A stretch of 11,072 nt of DNA, taken from Desulfobulbus sp. Its GTDB lineage: Bacteria > Desulfobacterota > Desulfobulbia > Desulfobulbales > Desulfobulbaceae. Where the stretch lies: assembly GCA_030600525.1 (NCBI GenBank), contig JAUVLX010000091.1, positions 1-11,072 on the forward strand, read 5' to 3'. This document shows, in pieces, positions 1 to 7,354 of the stretch. Numbering within the stretch: the first letter of the stretch is position 1; every line of letters begins with the position of its first letter. Below the pieces are notes generated by a model. That model ran no database searches, was not told the origin of the DNA, and saw only the letters and a list, made by a program, of their open reading frames with translations. Both the position numbers and the translations under genes were made by a program.

Positions 1-80
1 AAAAAATACCCTTAATACAACGAAGTTAAGTGGTTTTTTTCTTAAAAACTCAAAACATATACTTGGAAAGCAGAAAACAC

Positions 81-626
81 GTGAAACAAAAGGAAGAAAA
101 TCAAACTATTGGTGGAATCCAACCGTCATTTGCGGTTATAGAAAAATTAAGAAGAAAAGACAAGCAAATGAGCATGGCAGAAGCTGCCACGTTACTTACC
201 AATGAAGAATACGGTATCCTGTCAACGGTCGGAGAAGACGGGCAACCTTACGGCGTTCCCCTGAACTATGTGTTTAAAGAGAACGCGATTTATTTTCATT
301 GTGCCCTAGCAGGCCACAAGCTTGATAATATTGATAATAACCCTAAAGTATCTTTTTGTGTTGTGGGGGATGTAGAAGTGTTGCCTGCTGATTTTTCTAC
401 TAATTATGTAAGCGCAGTGGTCTTTGGAGTTGCATCTGAAGTACAGGGAACTGAGCGTTACAATGCCCTTGAATGGTTGTTAGAGAAATATTCTCCAGAA
501 TTTATGGAAGAAGGAAGCAAATATATCGAAAAACTCGATAAAGCTACGAAAGTTATAAAAATTGAAATCAAACATATTGATGGAAAAATGGCTCCAGCAA
601 GCATCAAAAAGGGGAGCAAACAATAA
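81..626 (+). CDS. Pyridoxamine 5'-phosphate oxidase-family flavin-binding protein (NimA-like)
   Basis: The protein matches the small FMN-binding split-barrel family often called NimA-like or pyridoxamine 5'-phosphate oxidase-related. Visible family signatures are RRKDKQMS near the N-terminus, EYGILSTVGEDGQPYGVPLNYV, the IYFHCALAGHKLDNI segment and NPKVSFCVVG. Members bind a flavin and are soluble cytoplasmic proteins, and most have no defined substrate. The reading frame is open from a GTG at 30. The only later in-frame candidates are TTG at 63, GTG at 81 and ATG at 168. I chose GTG 81 because the conserved RRKDK stretch lies upstream of ATG 168 and a GGAAAG precedes GTG 81 by about ten bases. 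The start stays uncertain. The gene is convergent with the COG5631 regulator, ends in a strong terminator and is probably unrelated to the 5-oxoproline genes. Confidence 0.85.
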   Translation: MKQKEENQTIGGIQPSFAVIEKLRRKDKQMSMAEAATLLTNEEYGILSTVGEDGQPYGVPLNYVFKENAIYFHCALAGHKLDNIDNNPKVSFCVVGDVEVLPADFSTNYVSAVVFGVASEVQGTERYNALEWLLEKYSPEFMEEGSKYIEKLDKATKVIKIEIKHIDGKMAPASIKKGSKQ

Positions 627-667
627 AAAATTTCTCCTGTAACAGAAGGTGTTACAGGAGAAATTTT
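627..667. terminator. Bidirectional rho-independent terminator
   Basis: Perfect inverted repeat with 18-bp arms (627-644 and 650-667) and a five-base loop, GAAGG. It starts immediately after the TAA of the flavoprotein gene. The minus-strand reading is followed by six T residues and the plus-strand reading by TTTT, so it can end both the flavoprotein gene and the converging regulator gene, whose stop is 45 bp away. Confidence 0.9.
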
Positions 668-711
668 CGGTTTTATTCTCTGGGTGGAGCGATGGCGAAA
701 AGCGGGAATTT

Positions 712-1248
712 TTACAGTAATGATGCTGCCCTGGATGCCTGATCGTAAAGGCCTGACATGAGTCGGAGCAGGGATGCCGCTTCGCTGACCTCTGATGCTT
801 CTTTACCGAGCCCCCTGTACTCAGAGCAGAGGCATTTCTCACGAATATCACGATATTTATTGCACGCTTCCTTCCCCTGGACAGTAGTACAGTAAAACAT
901 TTCTTTGCCGCGTTTTTCCCGTTGTACCAAACCACCCTTGATGAGTTTTTTAAGGGAATAGTTGACTGTATGCTGGTCTTCTATATGAAGAACAAAGCAG
1001 ATATCAACCAAACGCTTTTGCCGGCCCCGATGGTTGAGGTTATGGATAACCAATACATCCAGAGGGCTGAAATCGGCATATCCGGCAGCATGCATACAGC
1101 GGATCATCCACCGGGAAAAAACGTGGTGGGCTGTAATCATCCCATATTCAAATTCACTCAATGGCCATGTATCTGCAGAGGCCAGATGTTCGGAGGAAAC
1201 AATGGGCGAAAAGGGGACATTGGAGGAAGGTGGGGTGTCTTCTTTCAT
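712..1248 (-). CDS. Winged-helix MarR-like transcriptional regulator (COG5631 type)
   Basis: About 178 residues with a winged-helix DNA-binding region roughly at residues 60-126. The diagnostic run is the segment from FSPLDVLVIHNLNHRGR through LVDICFVLHIEDQHTVNYSLKKL to the wing KRGKEMFYCTT, followed by a helical tail with YRDIREKCL. This matches the MarR-related family COG5631 rather than classical MarR proteins. It is the last gene of the minus-strand series, 31-43 bp behind dctM, so it is probably cotranscribed with the TRAP genes and may regulate them. The frame can also start at TTG 1260, which adds four residues. Neither start has a strong ribosome-binding site. Function assigned from family resemblance; its effector is unknown. 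Confidence 0.78.
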   Translation of the reverse strand: MKEDTPPSSNVPFSPIVSSEHLASADTWPLSEFEYGMITAHHVFSRWMIRCMHAAGYADFSPLDVLVIHNLNHRGRQKRLVDICFVLHIEDQHTVNYSLKKLIKGGLVQREKRGKEMFYCTTVQGKEACNKYRDIREKCLCSEYRGLGKEASEVSEAASLLRLMSGLYDQASRAASLL

Positions 1249-1291
1249 TGGTTTATCCAAAATGTATAGTCTGGCCTTTGACCGATGTCTA

Positions 1292-2578
1292 TTAGTTCAC
1301 AAACTGGGTGCAGTACAAGGCAATCTCAGGGAAAATGATGAGCAGCATAATCATGATTGCTATCATAACAACAAAAGGTGCTGCGCCAATCATGACATCG
1401 GTAATGGAACCTGTACGTCGCACTCCCTGAACCACATAGAGATTTAAGCCAACTGGCGGCGTTATCAAGGCCATTTCAATCAACAGAATCAGGAGTATAC
1501 CAAACCAGATGGGATCATACCCCATATTGACCAGGATCGGAGCAACTATGGGAACGGTGATGACCATAAGCGACAGCGTTTCAACAAAAAAGCCAAGGAC
1601 TATGTAGAGCGCGATAACTACCAGCAGCGTATTGAGCGGGGATGCTCCCAGGTTGGTGACAAAATCATTGAGCATCTCGGCAAGACCGATTGAATCCAGA
1701 ATAAAGTTGAGAAAATTTGCTGAAATAAGGATCAACATTATCATGGAACTGGTGCGCATGGTCCCCTCAAAGACCTGTTTGAAAAACTCAATATTGACAG
1801 CCCGGTAGCGAAGAGCAAGCAACAGCGATGCGAGTACGCCCAGAGCTGCAGATTCTGTTGGCGTGGCAAGCCCCGCATAGATAGAACCAATGACAACCAC
1901 AAAAATGATAAGGACCGGGATAAGGTCTTTCAAACTATCAAATCGTTCTTGCCAGGTAGCGGTTTGTTTGCCTCCGCTCAATTTTGGATTGATAAAACAG
2001 GCAATTCCAATACACAGCATAAAGAGTATAGCCAGGAGAATGCCGGGAACAATACCTGCCAGGAAAAGGCGAGGAATAGAGGTGTTGGTGAGAAAGCCGT
2101 ATACAATAAGATTGATTGACGGTGGAATAAGGATTCCCAGGGTACCGCCAGCAGCAATGGAACCAGTAAAAAGTTTTTCAGAATAATTATAAAGTCTCCC
2201 CTGGGGCAGAGCGACTGTGGTTATAGTTGCGGCGGTGGCTACAGAAGAACCTGAAGTAGCTGCAAAAAGGGCCGAGGTGCCGATGTTGGCTTGCAAAAGC
2301 CCACCTGGTAGCCAGGATAGCCATTTATTAAGTGCATTATATGTCTTTGACGCAATCCCGGCTCGCAGCAGAATTTCTCCAAGCATCACAAACAGTGGAA
2401 TGGAGAGCAGTAGAAAATCAGTACTTGCGGACCACGATATTTCCCCAATTGCCCGATAGAGCGGGTAATCTGAAAAAATCACTCCAATGGAAAGCCCTAG
2501 CGCAATAAGGGCTGCAGCCACAGGAACACTTAATAGAAGCAGAGCCAGCAGGATTGCCAGAGTAACGGTAATAATCAT
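1292..2578 (-). CDS. dctM: TRAP transporter large membrane subunit DctM
   Basis: 428 residues, the normal length for the 12-helix large permease of tripartite ATP-independent periplasmic transporters. It is hydrophobic throughout and starts with a membrane helix. Family motifs are plain: SATSGSSVATAATI-like (ATSGSSVATAATI), the following AGGTLGILIPPSINLIVYG, LGFFVETLSLMVITVPIV in the second half, and ITPPVGLNLYVVQGV near the C-terminus. It forms the ion-coupled translocation channel in the inner membrane with DctQ. Its ATG overlaps the dctQ stop as ATGA, which implies translational coupling. Substrate cannot be read from this subunit; neighbours suggest 5-oxoproline or a related carboxylate. 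Confidence 0.95.
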   Translation of the reverse strand: MIITVTLAILLALLLLSVPVAAALIALGLSIGVIFSDYPLYRAIGEISWSASTDFLLLSIPLFVMLGEILLRAGIASKTYNALNKWLSWLPGGLLQANIGTSALFAATSGSSVATAATITTVALPQGRLYNYSEKLFTGSIAAGGTLGILIPPSINLIVYGFLTNTSIPRLFLAGIVPGILLAILFMLCIGIACFINPKLSGGKQTATWQERFDSLKDLIPVLIIFVVVIGSIYAGLATPTESAALGVLASLLLALRYRAVNIEFFKQVFEGTMRTSSMIMLILISANFLNFILDSIGLAEMLNDFVTNLGASPLNTLLVVIALYIVLGFFVETLSLMVITVPIVAPILVNMGYDPIWFGILLILLIEMALITPPVGLNLYVVQGVRRTGSITDVMIGAAPFVVMIAIMIMLLIIFPEIALYCTQFVN

Positions 2579-3162
2579 CGGACAGCCTCTGGGGATTTGC
2601 TTATTTCAGCAGTTTCCTGAATTTCGTCATCCAGGGTGGATATTCCTGAAAGTCTGTTTGCTTCGCGGTGGTTATTTTGCACACGGTGCAATATGGTGCC
2701 GCCAAGTATCATGGCGATACAGAACCCAAACCACAATAAACCTATGAGCCAGAGACCCTGCGGAATCCACATGGGAGTTGCAAGAGGGGTGTTGGCAGCA
2801 GAATGCTTCACAATCGAGGTTTTGACCACGAAAAAACCGAAATAGCAGAGAACGACTATATAGATGCCTAACAGCAGGTGTGCGATAAAATCAAGCAGAT
2901 AACGCCCAGCAGCAGGCAGGCGACTGTACAAGACATCGATACGGATATGGGATTTACGAAACAGGGCATAGCTAAATCCCCAGGTGCAACTGATGGCCAG
3001 AGCGTAGCTTGATAATTCATCAGCTCCGCCTATAGAATAGGCAAAAGCTTTGCGCAGGATGACCTCAACCGCTATCATGATGGAGGCTAGAAAAAGGAGC
3101 AAGCCCGAACCCCACGCTGCCATCTGAGAAATTTTCTCTGTTTTGTGTAGTAAACCACTCAT
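2575..3162 (-). CDS. dctQ: TRAP transporter small membrane subunit DctQ
   Basis: 195 residues with four predicted membrane segments at roughly 15-35, 48-66, 90-112 and 133-155, as in the DctQ family. Family marks include HIRIDVLYSRLP after the second helix and a TPLATPMWIPQGLW run before the fourth. A polar tail of about 40 residues rich in E and S follows the last helix and is longer than in a minimal DctQ. The ATG is preceded by a purine-rich GGAAGAAGGA. It pairs with DctM, with which it overlaps by four bases. It is separated from dctP by 345 bp holding a palindromic element, unusual for TRAP operons in which the three genes are normally tightly packed. Confidence 0.92.
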   Translation of the reverse strand: MSGLLHKTEKISQMAAWGSGLLLFLASIMIAVEVILRKAFAYSIGGADELSSYALAISCTWGFSYALFRKSHIRIDVLYSRLPAAGRYLLDFIAHLLLGIYIVVLCYFGFFVVKTSIVKHSAANTPLATPMWIPQGLWLIGLLWFGFCIAMILGGTILHRVQNNHREANRLSGISTLDDEIQETAEISKSPEAVR

Positions 3163-3208
3163 AAATCCTTCTTCCTTTCTTCTACGTTCTCTGGCGATAA
3201 ACTCTACC

Positions 3209-3391
3209 TAGGAGTTGTCCGAAAATAACTTGAACATCTCGCATCGCATCTTCAGGTCATCTTTGGCTGATCTTCAATCACAAAGTCCTCAACGTAGCAC
3301 AACTACGCCTGCGGCTTTGTTCAATTAGATCAACCAAATATAACCTAAACATGAGCGCGACATTGTCCAGCTTATTTGCGGACAGCTCCTA
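3209..3391. mobile_element. Palindromic MITE-like element, complete copy (183 bp)
   Basis: The element begins TAGGAG and ends CTCCTA. Its outer ~35 bp are imperfect terminal inverted repeats (left TAGGAGTTGTCCGAAAATAA, right, on the other strand, TAGGAGCTGTCCGCAAATAA). The inner parts also pair, with CGTAG-cacaa-CTACG at the apex, so the whole unit is one long imperfect hairpin. No coding capacity is seen. A TA at each boundary would fit target duplication as in IS630/Tc1-type transposition, but that assignment is inference. A second copy enters at 10962 and shares an identical run of about 38 bases in its left half. It lies between dctP and dctQ. Confidence 0.8.
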
Positions 3392-3458
3392 AGGCTGTAT
3401 AGCCCTACTTTTTTAAACAGGCTATGATATCTAAAGGAGTTTATTCTTGAATGACAAA

Positions 3459-3494
3459 CAACGGATTCTGCCCTGTATACAGCAGAATCCGTTG
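3459..3494 (-). terminator. Stem-loop behind dctP (partial terminator or mRNA stabiliser)
   Basis: Perfect inverted repeat with 13-bp arms (CAACGGATTCTGC at 3459-3471 and its complement at 3482-3494) around a 10-base loop, starting 13 bp after the dctP stop. The following minus-strand bases are TTTGTCATT, only weakly T-rich. This resembles stem-loops that shield the mRNA of abundant binding proteins and reduce read-through into membrane subunits. Confidence 0.7.
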
Positions 3495-3507
3495 CAAAGA
3501 GGAAAAC

Positions 3508-4548
3508 TTACTTCGCCTGAATGCCAACCACTTTACCGATGGTCTCATTCCAGGTGGTCATGGTTCCCGGGGTAACCTTTTCCGCCAATGCGGGCAGAAC
3601 ATCATTAACCAGAACTTCCTGAACCCTACTTATAGATTCTTCTGTAACGGGAACTTCTATGAGATCCTGTGGTTCACCATGTGGACATGTTTTACCGGTA
3701 AGACAGTCAACTCCTTCCTTGGTTTCTTTGGCAGTAACGGCCCAGCCTGGTTTCTCCAGCTTTTCGGTTATCAGCGTCTGCAATTTTTGTTGCTGCTCTT
3801 GGGACAGTTTGTTCCAGGTATTCATGGACATGACGCCTATGACATAGTCCCAACCGCCAACAGGAAGCGGATAGATATACTTGGAGACCTCTCCCCAGCC
3901 AGCAGAATACCCGGACAGGGAACCGGTAATCGCACAGTCAACAACGCCGCGTTGCAGTGATTGAGGTACTTCACTAAACGACAGCGTTACACCCGTGGCC
4001 CCCAAAGCAGTAACAAATTCTGAGGTGGTCCAGCCAGATGCTCTAATTTTTTTCCCTTTCAGATCGTCAAGTCCTTTAATGGGCACTCGGCTAAAAAGAA
4101 CCTGGGCAGGGTAGGGAACTACGCTGAGAAGCTTGACATCAAAATCCCGGGCAAGAATTTTTTCCAGAGTAGGCCTGTACGCATCCACGGTTTTTTTTGC
4201 AGTCTCAATGTCAGTGGTAACGCCTGGCAGGTCAAGAGCAGCAAGATCAGGGGAATCGGAAACAATATAGTCAGCTACAGTATGCACAACATCAAAAACA
4301 CCCATACCCATTTGGCGAACAACTGCAGGACCTTTGAGCTTAACCTGGCCCAAAGAGGTCATGCTTGTCTTCATTCCCAATTCTTGAGGCACGGTTTCTG
4401 TCCAGAATGGTTTTTCAAAATTTTTGTACAGGGTTAAGCTGTTCCAGCTGCCGACAACTCTCAATGTGTCAGGCTTGGCCAGAGCTGTGGAACAGGAAAC
4501 AACAAACCCCATGCAGACTATTGCTGCGATTTTTTTTCCAAACTTCAT
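3508..4548 (-). CDS. dctP: TRAP transporter periplasmic substrate-binding protein, DctP family
   Basis: 346 residues. GGAGG lies six bases before ATG 4548, and this SD falls inside the four-codon extension to TTG 4560, so 4548 is the start. Residues 1-24 form a signal peptide (KK, hydrophobic core, ALA before K25). VVSC at 16-19 could also be a lipobox, so secretion may be by signal peptidase I or as a lipoprotein. DctP-family marks are LDDLKGKKIRASG with the conserved carboxylate-binding arginine near R169 and SFSEVPQSLQRGVVDCAITG at about 190-209. It delivers a small organic acid to DctQM. Pyroglutamate-binding DctP proteins are known in Bordetella, and the pxp genes nearby make that the best guess, but the ligand is inferred from context only. 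Confidence 0.93.
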   Translation of the reverse strand: MKFGKKIAAIVCMGFVVSCSTALAKPDTLRVVGSWNSLTLYKNFEKPFWTETVPQELGMKTSMTSLGQVKLKGPAVVRQMGMGVFDVVHTVADYIVSDSPDLAALDLPGVTTDIETAKKTVDAYRPTLEKILARDFDVKLLSVVPYPAQVLFSRVPIKGLDDLKGKKIRASGWTTSEFVTALGATGVTLSFSEVPQSLQRGVVDCAITGSLSGYSAGWGEVSKYIYPLPVGGWDYVIGVMSMNTWNKLSQEQQQKLQTLITEKLEKPGWAVTAKETKEGVDCLTGKTCPHGEPQDLIEVPVTEESISRVQEVLVNDVLPALAEKVTPGTMTTWNETIGKVVGIQAK

Positions 4549-4642
4549 AAATTCCTCCAAAACTGGTTAATGGTTACAACAAAGGCAGTAAGGCAAATAC
4601 TTACCTAGTGCCCGTCCACAAATGGTATTTAGGCCCGATAGC

Positions 4643-4735
4643 GGCGTTATGCTTAAAAGTTTATCCTCGGAGATAAGTGAACGAAGAGAGACTTCGATAT
4701 CAATTATATGCCTGCGGTAATTTTTTAAGCATGCC
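4643..4735 (-). other. Structured inverted repeat in the leader of dctP
   Basis: ATGCTTAAAA at 4649-4658 pairs perfectly with TTTTAAGCAT at 4723-4732, and the pairing can extend to GGC/GCC across a three-base bulge. The enclosed 64 bp holds two more hairpins: TTATC/GATAA (4661-4676) and CGAAG-agaga-CTTCG (4682-4696). The mRNA could fold as a three-way junction about 100 bases upstream of the dctP start. It may be a regulatory leader or a decayed palindromic repeat. No riboswitch class was recognised. Confidence 0.4.
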
Positions 4736-4772
4736 TTGCTCTCAACCCAAAATTCTCATTTCTGGACAGACA

Positions 4773-5546
4773 CTACCTGACTGCGTAATCACTGTTTTTA
4801 ATATCACTGACAAACATATATCCTGGAGCATGGCTGATGGCAAAAGGTAGCTTTGCTTTGCGTACAACATTTTGCGGTGTCACTCCGCAGGCCCAGAAGA
4901 CAGGAACTTCGTTGTCCTTAATCTCGACAAACTCTCCATAATCAGGTTGATCAATCTGTTTGATACCGATGGCTTGCGGATCATCGGTGTGGACAGGTGC
5001 ACCGTGAACATCAGGAAACATCCCGGTGATTTTGGCGGCTAATTCTACCTGGGGTGCGGGGATGGGCCGCATGGAAACTACCATGTTGCCATCAAACAAT
5101 CCAACTGGTTGCAGAGGAATATTGGTGCGGTACATGGCTACATTTTTTTGTTGGTCAATATGGCGCAAGGAGATTCCTGCTTCAACCAGAGCTTCCTCAA
5201 AGGAAAAGCTACACCCTAAAAGGAAAAAAACAAAATCACTGGTATCTATTGAATGGAGCGATTGGACGGTCTCGGTGCAGACACCGTCATGCCAGATCTG
5301 ATAACGGGGAATAACATCTCTAATGTCTGCTCCAGGAGCAAGGAATCTTGACGTATAGCTTTGCGGACCAATGACTTCGAGTAGGGGGCATGGTTTTGGA
5401 TTAGCACGGCAAAAAGCTTCAAAATCAGCAGCATCTTTCTTTGGAAAGGCTGCTAAATTTGCCTGTACGTATCCAGGACAGTCGCCAGCAGTGGGCTTGT
5501 CAAACGTTCCGGCAGCAGACCGGGCTCTTAACTCTGCAGGAGTCAT
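4773..5546 (-). CDS. DUF1445 / D-glutamate cyclase-like protein (YcsI family)
   Basis: 257 residues, the usual length for the DUF1445 (UPF0317) family. Motifs in order: TAGDCPGYVQANL (19-31), DFEAFCRANPKPCPLL (41-56), FFLLGCSFSFEEAL (107-120), MRPIP (159-163), HGAPVHTDDPQAIGI (181-195), PVFWACGVTPQ (215-225) and SHAPGYMFVSD (238-248). Bacterial members are often named putative hydro-lyases. The human homologue DGLUCY converts D-glutamate to 5-oxo-D-proline, and Bacillus ycsI sits between ycsF (pxpA) and kipIA (pxpBC). That shared neighbourhood with 5-oxoprolinase supports a role in glutamate/5-oxoproline interconversion here, but activity is inferred. A promoter with a palindrome is predicted just upstream. 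The gene ends in TAG, so amber is used as a normal stop in this genome. Confidence 0.9.
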   Translation of the reverse strand: MTPAELRARSAAGTFDKPTAGDCPGYVQANLAAFPKKDAADFEAFCRANPKPCPLLEVIGPQSYTSRFLAPGADIRDVIPRYQIWHDGVCTETVQSLHSIDTSDFVFFLLGCSFSFEEALVEAGISLRHIDQQKNVAMYRTNIPLQPVGLFDGNMVVSMRPIPAPQVELAAKITGMFPDVHGAPVHTDDPQAIGIKQIDQPDYGEFVEIKDNEVPVFWACGVTPQNVVRKAKLPFAISHAPGYMFVSDIKNSDYAVR

Positions 5547-5584
5547 TTTATTTTCTCCGTAAGGTGTAAAACGTATTTAAAATT

Positions 5585-5613
5585 TTAGTAACTGTTGAAC
5601 AGTTACAGATCAA
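5585..5613 (-). promoter_or_regulatory. Predicted promoter with embedded 19-bp palindromic operator, upstream of DUF1445 gene
   Basis: On the minus strand TTGATC (5613-5608) and TACTAA (5590-5585) are 17 bp apart, fitting a sigma-70 type promoter. The palindrome GTAACTGTTGAACAGTTAC at 5588-5606 has perfect 9-bp arms around one base and fills the spacer, the place where a repressor would block polymerase. A related half-site copy lies 46 bp further upstream. Confidence 0.55.
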
Positions 5614-5632
5614 AGGAAAGGCAAGGTTATTT

Positions 5633-5653
5633 GTTATTCGTTGAATAGTTACA
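5633..5653. repeat. Second, imperfect copy of the GTTGAAYAGTTACA operator-like motif
   Basis: GTTGAATAGTTACA at 5640-5653 matches GTTGAACAGTTACA at 5594-5607 in 13 of 14 positions. It has its own small inverted repeat, TATTC-gtt-GAATA (5635-5647). Together with the perfect palindrome it makes a two-site arrangement in the 121-bp gap between the hydrolase and DUF1445 genes. Confidence 0.5.
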
Positions 5654-5667
5654 AATTTTATAGTTAC

Positions 5668-6447
5668 TCAATACAAATCCGGTCGTCTGTCTTTAAAAAC
5701 AGGGACTGCCTTTCTGATTTGCTCAACTTTGGATACATCAATGGCAACTTGTTGTACCCCTTCAAGGAATTCAAACTGGATAAGGGTGCTGCCGTCAGGG
5801 CCTAAAGCTGTAGAGTGGCCTGCAAAGGGTGCAACGCCCATGGCCGTGTTATTGGCAGCGACCAGGTAACATTGGTTTTCGATGGCCCTTGCTTTAAGCA
5901 GTGCTTGCCAGTGACTGAGCCTGACCAACGGCCACTGGGCAGCAACAACCATAACCTGCGCACCGTCAAGTGCCAATTTTCGCATAAATTCGCAAAAGCG
6001 AATGTCATAACAGATGGCAAAACCAAAAGTAATCCCCTCGATATTGTGCACACAGGTTTGATTACCGGCCGTTAAGTAAAGATGTTCATCAAGCATGGGA
6101 ACAAGGTGGATTTTGTCGTAGAATGCCTCGAGTTGCCCCTGACGATTAATGATCTGGGCACGGTTGGTAACACCCTCGACAGTTTTGGCTGCTACAGAAC
6201 CTCCGGCAAACCAGACGGCATGTTTTTTGGCGAGATCACCAAGAAATGCTGCTTCTTCCAATCCCTGGTCGCTTGCAATGTGGTCAAGCTCTGGCAAAGA
6301 ATAGCCAGTGGACCAAAGCTCGGGTAAAACTATAACATCGGGTTTGGGGGAAAGGCCTACGGCCTGTTCGACTAATTGCGCAATCCGTTGGTAGTTAACC
6401 TTTTTGTTACCGCTACTAATGGTTGGTTGTATCACCGCAATCTGCAT
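5668..6447 (-). CDS. Carbon-nitrogen hydrolase, nitrilase superfamily, omega-amidase-like
   Basis: 259 residues. The nitrilase-superfamily catalytic triad is complete: E43 in LPELWSTGY, K112 in DKIHLVPM and C146 in ICYDIRF. The single-domain length and the DKIHLVPMLDEH and CYDIRFCEFMRKLAL segments fit the NIT2/YafV omega-amidase branch, which hydrolyses 2-oxoglutaramate to 2-oxoglutarate and ammonia in the cytoplasm. Other amidase specificities in the branch cannot be excluded. AGGAG lies about ten bases before the ATG. It begins seven bases after the DUF2848 stop, so the two are cotranscribed. The tie to 5-oxoproline is chemically plausible because 2-oxoglutaramate exists largely in a cyclic, 5-oxoproline-like form. 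Confidence 0.9.
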   Translation of the reverse strand: MQIAVIQPTISSGNKKVNYQRIAQLVEQAVGLSPKPDVIVLPELWSTGYSLPELDHIASDQGLEEAAFLGDLAKKHAVWFAGGSVAAKTVEGVTNRAQIINRQGQLEAFYDKIHLVPMLDEHLYLTAGNQTCVHNIEGITFGFAICYDIRFCEFMRKLALDGAQVMVVAAQWPLVRLSHWQALLKARAIENQCYLVAANNTAMGVAPFAGHSTALGPDGSTLIQFEFLEGVQQVAIDVSKVEQIRKAVPVFKDRRPDLY

Positions 6448-6454
6448 AAGCTGT

Positions 6455-7159
6455 TTAACTCCTGTCAGGTATCGATGTTATCTGATAGCTTTTTACTATC
6501 TCCCGCTTGAGAACAGGATCTTTCATCGAGATTTTACAGGCAGAGGTGAAAACTGTATCACCACCTCTAAGAGGAATGGTGCCACTGAGCAGAGCTGGCT
6601 TTTCCCCGCATGGTCTATCATCTGCTATTATTTTGAGCAGTTCACTGTAATGAAGAATCTGGCCGAGGGTTCCTGACTGGTAAGCAACCCATTTTCCCTC
6701 TTGGAGTACTTGTGAGTGGATTTCGATTTGATCCCAATGTTCGGTCACATCATCTACCTTCCAAAATTGATCGCCTAGCACTTTGTCGCAGATCTGTTTT
6801 GCCTTCCCTACTGATACCGCTTCCAACTCACGGTCGGTGTGATCACTGGCAACGGTTACATAGAGGGTGCCATCTTTGCCTTTAGCAAGAAAAAACTCAA
6901 TTTCAGGACTTGTTTGATCACCAACAACCAGCAGTTCATCTGCATTGGTCAGTCTGGCAGGACTGATCCAATAAAGGGCTGGGGTTGCATAGGGGGTGGG
7001 GACACCCATTTTATTTAACTCTTCAATATGAGCTTGTACACTCTCTTGGTTGCGACCTGTATACCCTGCAGCGACACAGCTATCCATAAATAAGGTAACA
7101 GCGTGGTTTTCGCCATTATTGCAATGTATATCAGCTTGATATGTAAACACTTGTATCAC
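6455..7159 (-). CDS. DUF2848 domain protein, function unknown
   Basis: 234 residues, full length for DUF2848. Family signatures are AGYTGRN (31-37) followed by VQAHIEELNKMGVPTP (41-56), the strongly conserved SDHTDRELEAVSVGKAKQ (105-122) and DDVTEHWDQ (136-144). Homologues are sometimes called fumarylacetoacetate-hydrolase-like, but I see no basis for naming a reaction. It is the first gene of the minus-strand catabolic series and is seven bases from the omega-amidase-like gene, suggesting linked reactions on an amide or cyclic amide. The start used is GTG 7159, which gives the usual N-terminus but lacks a clear ribosome-binding site. GTG three codons later is an alternative. Confidence 0.85.
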   Translation of the reverse strand: MIQVFTYQADIHCNNGENHAVTLFMDSCVAAGYTGRNQESVQAHIEELNKMGVPTPYATPALYWISPARLTNADELLVVGDQTSPEIEFFLAKGKDGTLYVTVASDHTDRELEAVSVGKAKQICDKVLGDQFWKVDDVTEHWDQIEIHSQVLQEGKWVAYQSGTLGQILHYSELLKIIADDRPCGEKPALLSGTIPLRGGDTVFTSACKISMKDPVLKREIVKSYQITSIPDRS

Positions 7160-7242
7160 CGTTAGAGTATGGTGTGGATAAAATGAAGAAACGACCCAGA
7201 AAGACTTGTAATAGCATTACCCAGAAAAACAGCTTACGTGGA

Positions 7243-7271
7243 ATATCATTGACATGTTTGCATAATGTCAG
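7243..7271 (-). promoter_or_regulatory. Predicted promoter and operator for the DUF2848 operon
   Basis: Minus strand CTGACA (7271-7266) and TGATAT (7248-7243) are separated by 17 bp. An inverted repeat TGACAT-N9-ATGTCA (7250-7270) occupies the spacer and part of the -35. The transcription start would fall near 7236, leaving a leader of about 77 bases. The intergenic gap 7160-7354 shows nothing else convincing; no terminator for the GntR gene is visible. Confidence 0.5.
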
Positions 7272-7354
7272 CGTTTTGTCGATAAAAAATTAACGTTCCC
7301 AGGGCCTTGAGGCTTAAATGGAAGTACAGAATGGTCAGTAACAACTATCATCAG

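Noticed and set aside
480..935. 151-codon minus-strand frame over the flavoprotein end, terminator and regulator
   Set aside because: It crosses a strong terminator, overlaps two genes with recognisable families, and its protein is low-complexity and unlike known families.
3209..3391. CRISPR array or tRNA in the dctP-dctQ gap
   Set aside because: There is no spaced direct repeat or cloverleaf; the structure is one long palindrome with a second copy elsewhere.
3451..3960. 169-codon plus-strand frame opposite dctP
   Set aside because: It is a shadow of the dctP coding strand; its sequence shows no domain and its start lies in the stem-loop.
4720..4775. Amber read-through of the DUF1445 gene
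   Set aside because: The protein ends at the usual place after the SHAPGYMFVSD motif; the extension is about 17 codons with no family resemblance.
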